This document shows positions 1 to 5,374 of a DNA stretch of 5,374 bases, piece after piece (the first letter of the stretch is position 1; every line of letters begins with the position of its first letter). A model generated the notes under the pieces. The model saw only the letters and a program-made list of their open reading frames with translations, was not told the DNA's origin and did not search any database. The translations under genes were made by a program, and so were the position numbers. Source of the stretch: JBFFSQ01 sp041572275 (GTDB lineage: Bacteria; Pseudomonadota; Gammaproteobacteria; SZUA-229); the NCBI GenBank assembly GCA_041572275.1, contig JBFFSQ010000201.1:1-5374 (forward strand), read 5' to 3'.

Positions 1-1031
<1,031 letters not shown>

Positions 1032-1043
1032 GGCCGTGTTACC

Positions 1044-1655
1044 ATGTCGCGAACAGGAACAGATTTAAAAGGACGCGCTGCCATGTCCAATAAAAAACCT
1101 CTACCCGGTTTCGTCTGGCTACTGGCCGGACTTGGCATCGGCCTGTTTGTCTCTTTCCTGATGTTTTTAGACAAACAGCCAGCCGAATCCATCAGCTTCA
1201 AGGAAGCAGTGGTACAGGAACTGGAAAAGGTTAAGCAGGATGCCAATGCAGCGGTGACCCAGGCCGAAGAAAAAAAGACCAACAATACTGGCAAAGAGCC
1301 GCGTTTTGATTTCTACACCATACTGCCCGAACTGGAAGTCTTTATTCCTGAATCAGAAATCAAAACCGAAACAAAACCCAATACAGTCCCAAAACAGCCC
1401 GTGCAGGCCATCAGTGGTGGCAAACAGTATTTGTTGCAGGCCGGCTCGTTTCGCAATAAAGACGATGCCGAACGCCTGAAGGCAAACCTGGCACTGCTCG
1501 GTGTTGAATCAGCCATACAAAGTGTCAGCATAAAAAATGATACCTGGCACCGCGTACGTATTGGCCCTTTCAGTAACACAAATCGCTTGCATGACACTCT
1601 GGAAACACTCAAAGATAATAAAATTCATGCCATGACGATGGAATTAAAAAACTAA
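1044..1655 (+). CDS. SPOR-domain membrane protein, FtsN/DedD-like
   Basis: This 203-residue single-pass inner-membrane protein probably binds septal peptidoglycan and acts in cell division. Its order is: a short basic cytoplasmic N-terminus (1-20), one transmembrane helix (about 22-42, rich in L, G and F), a charged and probably coiled linker (52-85), the motif FDFYTILPELEV (88-99) typical of this family, a Pro/Thr/Lys linker, and a C-terminal SPOR domain (about 127-201) with the landmarks YLLQAGSF and HRVRIGPF. Two starts are possible. The ATG at 1044 has TAAGG overlapping the argS stop, and its extra residues (DLKGRAA before KKPLPGF) resemble the N-termini of relatives as I recall them. The ATG at 1083 has a stronger AAAAGGA (1067-1073). 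I chose 1044 with moderate confidence. Position directly after argS matches the ftsN-like gene of Pseudomonas. A terminator follows at 1685. The family is sure; orthology to FtsN rather than DedD is inferred from position and architecture. Confidence 0.88.
   Translation: MSRTGTDLKGRAAMSNKKPLPGFVWLLAGLGIGLFVSFLMFLDKQPAESISFKEAVVQELEKVKQDANAAVTQAEEKKTNNTGKEPRFDFYTILPELEVFIPESEIKTETKPNTVPKQPVQAISGGKQYLLQAGSFRNKDDAERLKANLALLGVESAIQSVSIKNDTWHRVRIGPFSNTNRLHDTLETLKDNKIHAMTMELKN
1591..1619 (+). promoter_or_regulatory. Candidate sigma70 promoter inside the SPOR gene
   Basis: ATGACA (1591-1596) and GATAAT (1614-1619) are separated by 17 bases; each hexamer differs from consensus at one base. It lies in the 3' end of the SPOR coding sequence and would start transcription near 1626, giving a leader of about 95 bases before the SCP2-like gene. 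That leader contains the terminator hairpin at 1685-1705, so the promoter only helps downstream genes if the hairpin is leaky or regulated. This rests on sequence match alone. Confidence 0.35.
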
Positions 1656-1672
1656 TAGAAAGACGCAACTAG

Positions 1673-1682
1673 TAGACGTCTA
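1673..1682. repeat. 10-base perfect palindrome TAGACGTCTA
   Basis: TAGACGTCTA reads the same on both strands and lies 2 bases upstream of the terminator stem, in the gap between the SPOR gene and the SCP2-like gene. It could be a small operator or a chance palindrome. As RNA it would form only a 3-bp stem with a 4-base loop, so it is unlikely to act as a hairpin alone. Confidence 0.35.
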
Positions 1683-1684
1683 GC

Positions 1685-1705
1685 AGTCTCCCGAGGAGAC
1701 TTTTT
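1685..1705 (+). terminator. Rho-independent terminator after the argS-SPOR unit
   Basis: The arms AGTCTCC (1685-1691) and GGAGACT (1695-1701) are perfect reverse complements around the loop CGA, and the T-run continues through 1705. It lies 29 bases after the SPOR stop, as expected for the end of the argS transcript. The right arm is only 9 bases from the Shine-Dalgarno (GGAG, 1711-1714) of the next gene, so transcripts reading through could also be attenuated here. Confidence 0.75.
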
Positions 1706-1720
1706 AACACGGAGCAATAC

Positions 1721-2146
1721 ATGTCAGAGCTATTCAATGACACGTGGATGAAACACTTTCAAACAAGCTGGAATACCGAACCTGAACTCACCGATGCCTT
1801 GAAAGCACTCGATTTTAACGCCAACATCGGCTACGGTTTCCCTAATGAAGACCGCCCGCGTGGCTTCATTAGTATCGAGCAGGGCAAAGTGGTCACCGCC
1901 GCTAGCTATAATGACCAGGCACTGGATTGGGATCTCAGGGCGCAGGATAAACACTGGTACGAATGGTTTAACCGTGAAGTCGGCCGCACCGGCTTTTGTC
2001 TGGCCTATTCAACGGGTAAACTGCAATTTATCACCGGTGACTACAAAGAAATGGTGCGCACCTCAGGCATGGTTCGCCCCTTTGTAAAAAGCTTTGCTGC
2101 CATGGGCCGTGCCCATGCTAAATACTTAAGCCGTCACGCTGCCTGA
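1721..2146 (+). CDS. SCP2-like (sterol carrier protein 2 fold) small protein
   Basis: This 141-residue soluble protein has no signal peptide or membrane segment. The pattern fits the SCP2 lipid-binding fold: a helical start (MSELFNDTWM), a strand-rich centre with RGFISIEQGKV (47-57), a Trp-rich piece (LDWDLRAQDKHWYEWF), and a C-terminal TGKLQFITGDYKEMV (98-112) followed by a helix; GKL..x.GD near the C-terminus is characteristic of SCP2 domains. I recall similar small proteins annotated as SCP2 sterol transfer family in sulfur-oxidising gammaproteobacteria; this is memory, not a search. The family binds hydrophobic ligands; a bacterial substrate cannot be named here. The start has GGAG six bases upstream. 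It follows a terminator, precedes the histidine kinase by 30 bases in the same direction, and may be cotranscribed with it. Confidence 0.6.
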   Translation: MSELFNDTWMKHFQTSWNTEPELTDALKALDFNANIGYGFPNEDRPRGFISIEQGKVVTAASYNDQALDWDLRAQDKHWYEWFNREVGRTGFCLAYSTGKLQFITGDYKEMVRTSGMVRPFVKSFAAMGRAHAKYLSRHAA

Positions 2147-2165
2147 ATCGAACAGCTAGAGTACT

Positions 2166-2179
2166 AAGGAGTCGCTGTG
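2166..2179 (+). promoter_or_regulatory. Strong ribosome binding site setting the GTG start of the kinase
   Basis: AAGGAG at 2166-2171 stands 5 bases before GTG at 2177. There is no in-frame ATG near it, so this site decides the start of the histidine kinase. Confidence 0.75.
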
Positions 2180-3097
2180 CCGCAAAACCTGGATCAGCAA
2201 CTACCCAACCTGTTGCAGGAGCTCTGCTCCCAGGACAACGCACAACCACTCAATGCGCGTTGGGAGTCGCTGCTCACACAGATCTTCCCTGACTCCGAAC
2301 TGAACTGCCGCAACCAGCCCATCGACCAGTGCCAGCTCAGCGATGACAAAACCCGACTCTTAATACCCGCCATCCACAATGGCCACATCTACGAACTCAA
2401 CGCAGACAAATCATCCTCTGGCTTCAGTACGACAGATGTCCGCCTGATCGAATCGCTGCTCACCATGACCCGGCAATTCATCAGTACCCAGGAAGCGATC
2501 AAGCAGGGCGCACTGGAAGAACGCCAACGTATTGCTCGTGACCTGCATGATGATGTCGCCGCGCGATTGTTAACCCTGATTCATTCCTCAGACAACGAGC
2601 AAACCATCCGCCTGACCCGCAGCATCCTCAAATCCCTGCGCAATGCTATTTACACGCTTGACAATAAAGCCACAACCACGATACTGGACGCTATAACTGA
2701 TATACGTTCTGAGATACAGGATCGGCTCAATGCACTGGGTATCCTGCTCGACTGGCAACCACTCAATGCATTTGACGACCTGAGCTTTACGCCCAGGCAG
2801 CATATAAACTTACACCGCATACTGCATGAAATAACGACCAACATTATCCGTCATGCAAATGCCAGTATTGTCAGTATTAGCCTGGGGCTGGATAACAACC
2901 GCTTCCACCTGCGCAGTTGCGACAATGGCCAGGGCTTTGATATCCAGAGCTGCATACCGGGCAAGGGCATCAACAATATAAAAGTCCGGGTTGCCGAACT
3001 AAATGGCCAGGTATCCTGGCAAAACTATACAGACGCAGAAGCCGAAGCCGGCTGTTGTGTTGATATACATTTTCCATTAACTACAGGAAACAGTTAA
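2177..3097 (+). CDS. Soluble NarL/DesK-type sensor histidine kinase
   Basis: This 306-residue cytoplasmic kinase should autophosphorylate on His124 and pass the phosphate to the response regulator encoded next. Residues 1-112 carry no transmembrane helix; 60-105 (LLIPAIHNGHIYEL, then FSTTDVRLIESLL) look like the end of a GAF-type sensor domain, short and degenerate. The dimerisation/phosphoacceptor part starts at EERQRIARDLHDD (114-126), the HisKA_3 H-box. The ATPase domain shows an N-box (E218, N222, RHA 225-227), a G1 box DNGQGFD (249-255) and a G2 box GKGINNIKVRV (262-272), all intact. The helical hairpin after His124 reaches only to about residue 161, visibly shorter than in DesK-type kinases. 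The GTG start is backed by AAGGAG. Its stop lies 5 bases before the regulator, implying translational coupling. The signal is unknown. Confidence 0.92.
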   Translation: MPQNLDQQLPNLLQELCSQDNAQPLNARWESLLTQIFPDSELNCRNQPIDQCQLSDDKTRLLIPAIHNGHIYELNADKSSSGFSTTDVRLIESLLTMTRQFISTQEAIKQGALEERQRIARDLHDDVAARLLTLIHSSDNEQTIRLTRSILKSLRNAIYTLDNKATTTILDAITDIRSEIQDRLNALGILLDWQPLNAFDDLSFTPRQHINLHRILHEITTNIIRHANASIVSISLGLDNNRFHLRSCDNGQGFDIQSCIPGKGINNIKVRVAELNGQVSWQNYTDAEAEAGCCVDIHFPLTTGNS

Positions 3098-3102
3098 CCG
3101 CT

Positions 3103-3738
3103 ATGCAATCTGTACTTTTACTTGAAGACCATGCTGAAACTCGCCAGTGGTTAAATAACATCATCCAGCAGGCCTTTAAACAGGTCGAAATTGCACAAGC
3201 CTCCAGTCTGGCTCAGGCGCGACAACTATTAACCGAGAAGAACTTCAGCCTCGCCCTGATTGATCTCAATTTACCCGATGGTAACGGGGTAGAAATCATC
3301 CGTGAAATCAGTCGTAACTCCCCTGCAACCTACTGTGTCGTTGCCACCATCTTTGACGACGATGAATACCTGTTCCCGGCACTCAAAGCCGGCGCCCAGG
3401 GTTATTTATTAAAAGAACAAACCACCGAAGAATTTATTCACAACCTGCAGGGCATCATCACCGGCGAACCCCCTATATCACCCAGCATTGCCCGCAAAAT
3501 CATCAAGTACTTTCATGGCTTACAACCCAACCCAGAACAACCGGATTTATCCGGCCGTGAAAAAGAAATCCTCAGCGCAATTGCCAAAGGGCTAAGTCGT
3601 AATGAAGCGGCCGAAATACTCGGCATCACTACCAATACAGTCGCCAGTCATCTAAAAAGCATTTATGGCAAATTGAATGTGTCGAATCGGGCACAGGCCA
3701 CGATGGAAGCCCTGCGACTGGGGCTGGTTAAACCCTAA
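3103..3738 (+). CDS. NarL/FixJ-family response regulator (REC-LuxR HTH)
   Basis: This 211-residue transcription factor is the probable partner of the preceding kinase. The receiver domain (1-118) has the acidic pocket E8/D9, phosphoacceptor D54 in LIDLNLPDG, T82, the aromatic switch Y101 and K104, so all phosphorylation residues are present. After a linker comes the LuxR-type DNA-binding domain (148-211): LSGREKEIL, the helix-turn-helix around GLSRNEAAEILGITTNTVASH, and KLNVSNRAQA. Its start is 5 bases after the kinase stop. The nearest Shine-Dalgarno-like AGGAA (3085-3089) is 13 bases away, rather far, so translation may depend on coupling. The end is followed directly by six T (3739-3744), but I see only a weak G/C-paired stem before it. 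The next gene converges on it with 4 bases between. Target genes are unknown; the co-directional SCP2-like gene is a candidate. Confidence 0.95.
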   Translation: MQSVLLLEDHAETRQWLNNIIQQAFKQVEIAQASSLAQARQLLTEKNFSLALIDLNLPDGNGVEIIREISRNSPATYCVVATIFDDDEYLFPALKAGAQGYLLKEQTTEEFIHNLQGIITGEPPISPSIARKIIKYFHGLQPNPEQPDLSGREKEILSAIAKGLSRNEAAEILGITTNTVASHLKSIYGKLNVSNRAQATMEALRLGLVKP

Positions 3739-3742
3739 TTTT

Positions 3743-5113
3743 TTATAAAACATCCAACGGACTATTCACACTGACTCCTGGCTTATTAAGCACGTGCGTA
3801 TAAATCATTGTGGTAGATACATCGGCATGACCCAGAAGCTCCTGTACGGTGCGGATGTCATAACCTGACTCCAGTAGATGGGTGGCGAAGGAATGCCTTA
3901 ACACATGAGACGTGACTTTCTTATGAATACCTGATTTCTCACCTGCAACTCTGACTGCTCTTTGGATAGCGCTCTCATGAAGATGATGACGGCGAATTTT
4001 CTGGCTGCGGGGATCATCCGCCAGTTTTGAAGAAGGAAACAGATATTGCCATTTCAACTGTTTGTTCGCTTTTGGATATTTACGAGCCAATGCATCAGGT
4101 AAATACACTCCATCATAATTCACTGCAAGATCACCCTGATGAATTTCAGAGACTCGCTCAATCTGTTGACGCAACATATCGACTAAACGTCCTGGCAAAG
4201 GCACAATTCTATCCTTTCCGCCTTTCGCACCACGTATCGTGATCTGAGAATAATCAAAATCAACATCACAAACTCGCAGACGTACACATTCCATTAGTCG
4301 CATACCTGTACCATACATCAATGTAGCCATCATCAGGTAAAAGTCATTGGAAAAGGAATCAAATAACTGTTTAATTTCCAATTTGGATAAAACCACAGGT
4401 AATCGCCTGGGGCGTTTGGGCCGTGCATATTCGTTCAGTTCAATATTTTCTTTTTTCAATACCTGCTTATAAAGAAAAATAATGGCATTTAATGCCTGGT
4501 TCTGTGTACTTACTGCCACATTTTTCTTGATTGCCAGATATTCGAGGTATTCAGTCAAATGATGAGCATCAAGTTGTTGTACGTCCGACTCACCACAAAA
4601 AGTTAAAAAACGAGCAACCCACGATACATACGATTGTTCAGTACGAATAGAATACTGACGCATTCTGATTTCGATAATTAAACGTTCGAAAATATCGGGA
4701 AATTTTCCCATTACAGTTTTGGTAAATTCACCCTGATGGGCAATAGAAAAACTGACAAGTGATTCAGATTTTGCAATAGTGGCGTGACTAGAAGGCAGCT
4801 CTTTGGCTGCACCGCGCCAGTACTCCCAGTTAATACGACTGCCCCATTCTGCCGAAACCATGTATACAAACAGTATGTATAGCGCATCAACCACTTGAAC
4901 AAACTGCCAGTCTTTCAATCGTGATTGTCTACCTATCACACTGAGGTATTGCTCTAACATCTGTGGCGTATGCTGTGCAAGACGTAATGATTTATGTGCA
5001 GAAATATACTCTTCTGCACGTTTAACATACCAACGAACCACATGGTGTTTCACACCATAAGATATTGATTTTTTAATATAATCATCCCAAAAACGGGTAA
5101 CAGAAGAATCCAC
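3743..5113 (-). CDS. intI: Integron integrase (tyrosine recombinase), long form with N-terminal extension
   Basis: This 456-residue site-specific recombinase would insert and excise gene cassettes by attI x attC recombination. All catalytic residues are visible: R272 (GTGMR), K297 (KGGKDR), H403 and R406 (HVLRH), H429 (LLGHADVS) and the nucleophile Y438 (TTMIYTHV). The insertion that separates IntI from XerC/D is present at about 336-381 (GVYLPDALARKYP, then WQYLFPS, then RRHHLHES), and the tail ends in SPLDVL. The usual SAM-like core-binding domain is about 140-220. Residues 1-135 are an extension absent from classical IntI (about 320-340 residues). The GTG start is supported by AAAGGAG six bases upstream; the internal Met135, which would give a classical-length protein, has no good Shine-Dalgarno. 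The coding sequence is clearly richer in A+T than argS and the genes to the left, suggesting a separate origin. A LexA-like box lies upstream. Identity as IntI is firm; activity is inferred. Confidence 0.93.
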   Translation of the reverse strand: MDSSVTRFWDDYIKKSISYGVKHHVVRWYVKRAEEYISAHKSLRLAQHTPQMLEQYLSVIGRQSRLKDWQFVQVVDALYILFVYMVSAEWGSRINWEYWRGAAKELPSSHATIAKSESLVSFSIAHQGEFTKTVMGKFPDIFERLIIEIRMRQYSIRTEQSYVSWVARFLTFCGESDVQQLDAHHLTEYLEYLAIKKNVAVSTQNQALNAIIFLYKQVLKKENIELNEYARPKRPRRLPVVLSKLEIKQLFDSFSNDFYLMMATLMYGTGMRLMECVRLRVCDVDFDYSQITIRGAKGGKDRIVPLPGRLVDMLRQQIERVSEIHQGDLAVNYDGVYLPDALARKYPKANKQLKWQYLFPSSKLADDPRSQKIRRHHLHESAIQRAVRVAGEKSGIHKKVTSHVLRHSFATHLLESGYDIRTVQELLGHADVSTTMIYTHVLNKPGVSVNSPLDVL

Positions 5114-5126
5114 AGCAAGCTCCTTT
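5113..5126 (-). promoter_or_regulatory. Ribosome binding site of intI
   Basis: On the - strand AAAGGAG (complement of 5120-5126) is followed by six bases and GTG (complement of 5111-5113). This near-ideal site fixes the start of the long integrase and makes the N-terminal extension real coding sequence rather than read-back into the leader. Confidence 0.75.
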
Positions 5127-5134
5127 GCATAACA

Positions 5135-5163
5135 TTTCCAAAAAATCCCTTAAGGTGTATTAT
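5135..5163 (+). promoter_or_regulatory. Candidate rightward promoter (Pc-like) in the integron leader
   Basis: TTTCCA (5135-5140) and TATTAT (5158-5163) are 17 bases apart, 4/6 and 5/6 matches to sigma70 consensus. It points away from intI, towards where cassettes would lie, and would start near 5170, just before the Shine-Dalgarno of the short ORF at 5191. Its -10 is inside the LexA-like box. This is based on sequence match and position only. Confidence 0.4.
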
Positions 5164-5170
5164 GATACAA
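5155..5170. promoter_or_regulatory. LexA-box-like operator upstream of intI
   Basis: The core TGTAT-N4-ATACA (5156-5169) is a perfect inverted repeat in its five-base arms. Read on the - strand it is TTGT-N8-ACAC, matching the gammaproteobacterial LexA box CTGT-N8-ACAG except for the outermost base of each arm. It lies 42 bases upstream of the intI start and overlaps a candidate intI promoter. LexA control of intI is established for class 1 and Vibrio integrons, which makes this reading likely; binding here is unproven. Confidence 0.5.
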
Positions 5171-5188
5171 AATCAAAAGGAGCAACAA
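5159..5188 (-). promoter_or_regulatory. Candidate intI promoter (Pint)
   Basis: On the - strand TTGTTG (complement of 5183-5188) and CATAAT (complement of 5159-5164) are 18 bases apart, with transcription expected near 5152 and a leader of about 40 bases. The -10 falls inside the LexA-like box, the arrangement known from SOS-controlled integrases. Other pairings are possible (TTGCTC with TAATAC, 17 bases apart), so the exact hexamers are uncertain. Confidence 0.35.
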
Positions 5189-5190
5189 AA

Positions 5191-5292
5191 GTGTTATATG
5201 GACATCTACCTATCCCCCGCAAACACGACATCCACCTAATACACTGTTGTTTGCTCGCGAAAGTACAAAGCCCTCGATTGTTTATTGATTAA
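5191..5292 (+). CDS. Short leader ORF (33 codons) in the integron attI-side region
   Basis: GTG at 5191 opens a 33-codon frame (V-LYGHLPIPRKHD..., ending SPRLFID) stopped by TAA at 5290. AAAAGGAG (5175-5182) lies 8 bases before it, an excellent ribosome binding site, and a candidate promoter lies just upstream, so the piece is set up for expression. The peptide resembles nothing I recognise; it is basic, with two adjacent Cys and several His. By position it recalls the short ORF in attI1 of class 1 integrons, which helps translation of cassettes lacking their own Shine-Dalgarno; the local bases GGAGCAACAAAAGTGTTA also resemble the start of that ORF as I remember it. A chance ORF or the remnant of a gene is also possible. 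Confidence 0.35.
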   Translation: MLYGHLPIPRKHDIHLIHCCLLAKVQSPRLFID

Positions 5293-5374
5293 AATTAATA
5301 CAATTGCAAAAGAGCATAATACTTACAAAAGAATCGGACAAATCGGATGAATAGCACGTGAAAAATATGGTAGA
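5293..5374. other. AT-rich right edge, possible attI/cassette border, no gene seen
   Basis: This stretch holds no convincing coding sequence. It carries a direct repeat AATCGGA at 5332-5338 and 5341-5347 and a palindrome CACGTG at 5355-5360 overlapping a possible GTG start at 5358 whose frame stays open to the window edge (5 codons). attI sites carry direct repeats bound weakly by IntI, but no GTTRRRY core accompanies these, so I do not name an attI. Confidence 0.25.

Larger units (their letters stand above)
3743..5374. mobile_element. Integron platform: intI plus leader; cassettes not in view
   Basis: An intI gene transcribed leftwards with a non-coding AT-rich leader to its right has the geometry of an integron, in which attI and the cassette array lie on the 5' side of intI. 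Only 261 bases of that side are visible. I found no GTTRRRY core, no attC pair (GTTRRRY with RYYYAAC) and no cassette gene, so whether an array exists cannot be told from this window. Confidence 0.6.

Noticed and set aside
1721..2146. DsrC/TusE-type sulfur-relay protein
   Set aside because: Size and the W/D-rich centre suggested it at first, but the C-terminal conserved cysteine tail of DsrC/TusE is absent; the only cysteine is mid-protein (Cys93) and the GKL..x.GD pattern fits SCP2.
3721..3744. Intrinsic terminator after the response regulator
   Set aside because: There is a T6 run, but the preceding dyad (GGG with CCC around nine bases, or a 3-bp GGT/ACC stem) is too weak to call.
4027..4242. 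71-codon + strand frame inside intI
   Set aside because: It is antisense to the IntI-specific insertion and catalytic core, has no ribosome site worth noting, and its sequence is explained by the integrase.
5049..5082. Second cassette promoter inside intI (perfect TATAAT at 5077-5082)
   Set aside because: The best -35 match (TTCACA, 5049-5054) is 22 bases away, too far, and there is no extended -10 TG; the region is AT-rich coding sequence where such a hexamer arises easily.
5276..5304. AT-rich inverted repeat ATTGT...ACAAT as an attI or operator
   Set aside because: Only the outer five bases pair; the interior has several mismatches and no GTT core in the right phase, so it is likely an effect of composition.
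5358..5374. GTG at 5358 as the start of a first cassette gene
   Set aside because: Only five codons are visible and the upstream GGAT is a poor ribosome site; nothing supports it beyond an open frame to the edge.

Overview
The window looks like a chromosomal segment of a gammaproteobacterium. The evidence is the gammaproteobacterial-type arginyl-tRNA synthetase followed directly by an FtsN/DedD-like SPOR protein, a gene order also found in Pseudomonas and relatives, and the style of the NarL-type two-component pair. I cannot assign a genus. An environmental lineage near the Chromatiales/sulfur-oxidiser group is a guess based on the small SCP2-like protein.

Layout. Positions 1-1655 hold the 3' part of argS and a SPOR-domain cell-division-type protein, both on the + strand and probably one transcript, closed by a compact intrinsic terminator at 1685-1705. 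Positions 1721-3738 form a second + strand unit: an SCP2-like small protein, a soluble NarL/DesK-type histidine kinase (GTG start, strong Shine-Dalgarno) and a NarL-type response regulator 5 bases after it. Positions 3743-5113 on the - strand encode an integron integrase (IntI) meeting the response regulator tail to tail with 4 bases between the stop codons. The last 261 bases (5114-5374) are AT-rich intI leader, where an integron keeps its promoters and attI.

The most interesting part is the integron platform. The integrase has the catalytic residues and the IntI-specific insertion, plus an N-terminal extension of about 135 residues that a classical IntI lacks. A near-ideal Shine-Dalgarno in front of the GTG codon supports the long form. 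The leader contains a LexA-box-like palindrome (TGTAT-N4-ATACA) over candidate divergent promoters: one for intI, one pointing right towards where cassettes should lie. The rightward promoter would drive a 33-codon ORF with an excellent Shine-Dalgarno, reminiscent of the short attI-borne ORF of class 1 integrons. No attC site or cassette gene is visible, and any array would lie beyond the right edge.

How the genes fit together: argS and the SPOR protein are housekeeping; the kinase and regulator should form a phosphorelay with an unknown signal, possibly linked to the co-directional SCP2-like gene; the integron is a separate, more AT-rich unit joined to the end of the two-component operon.
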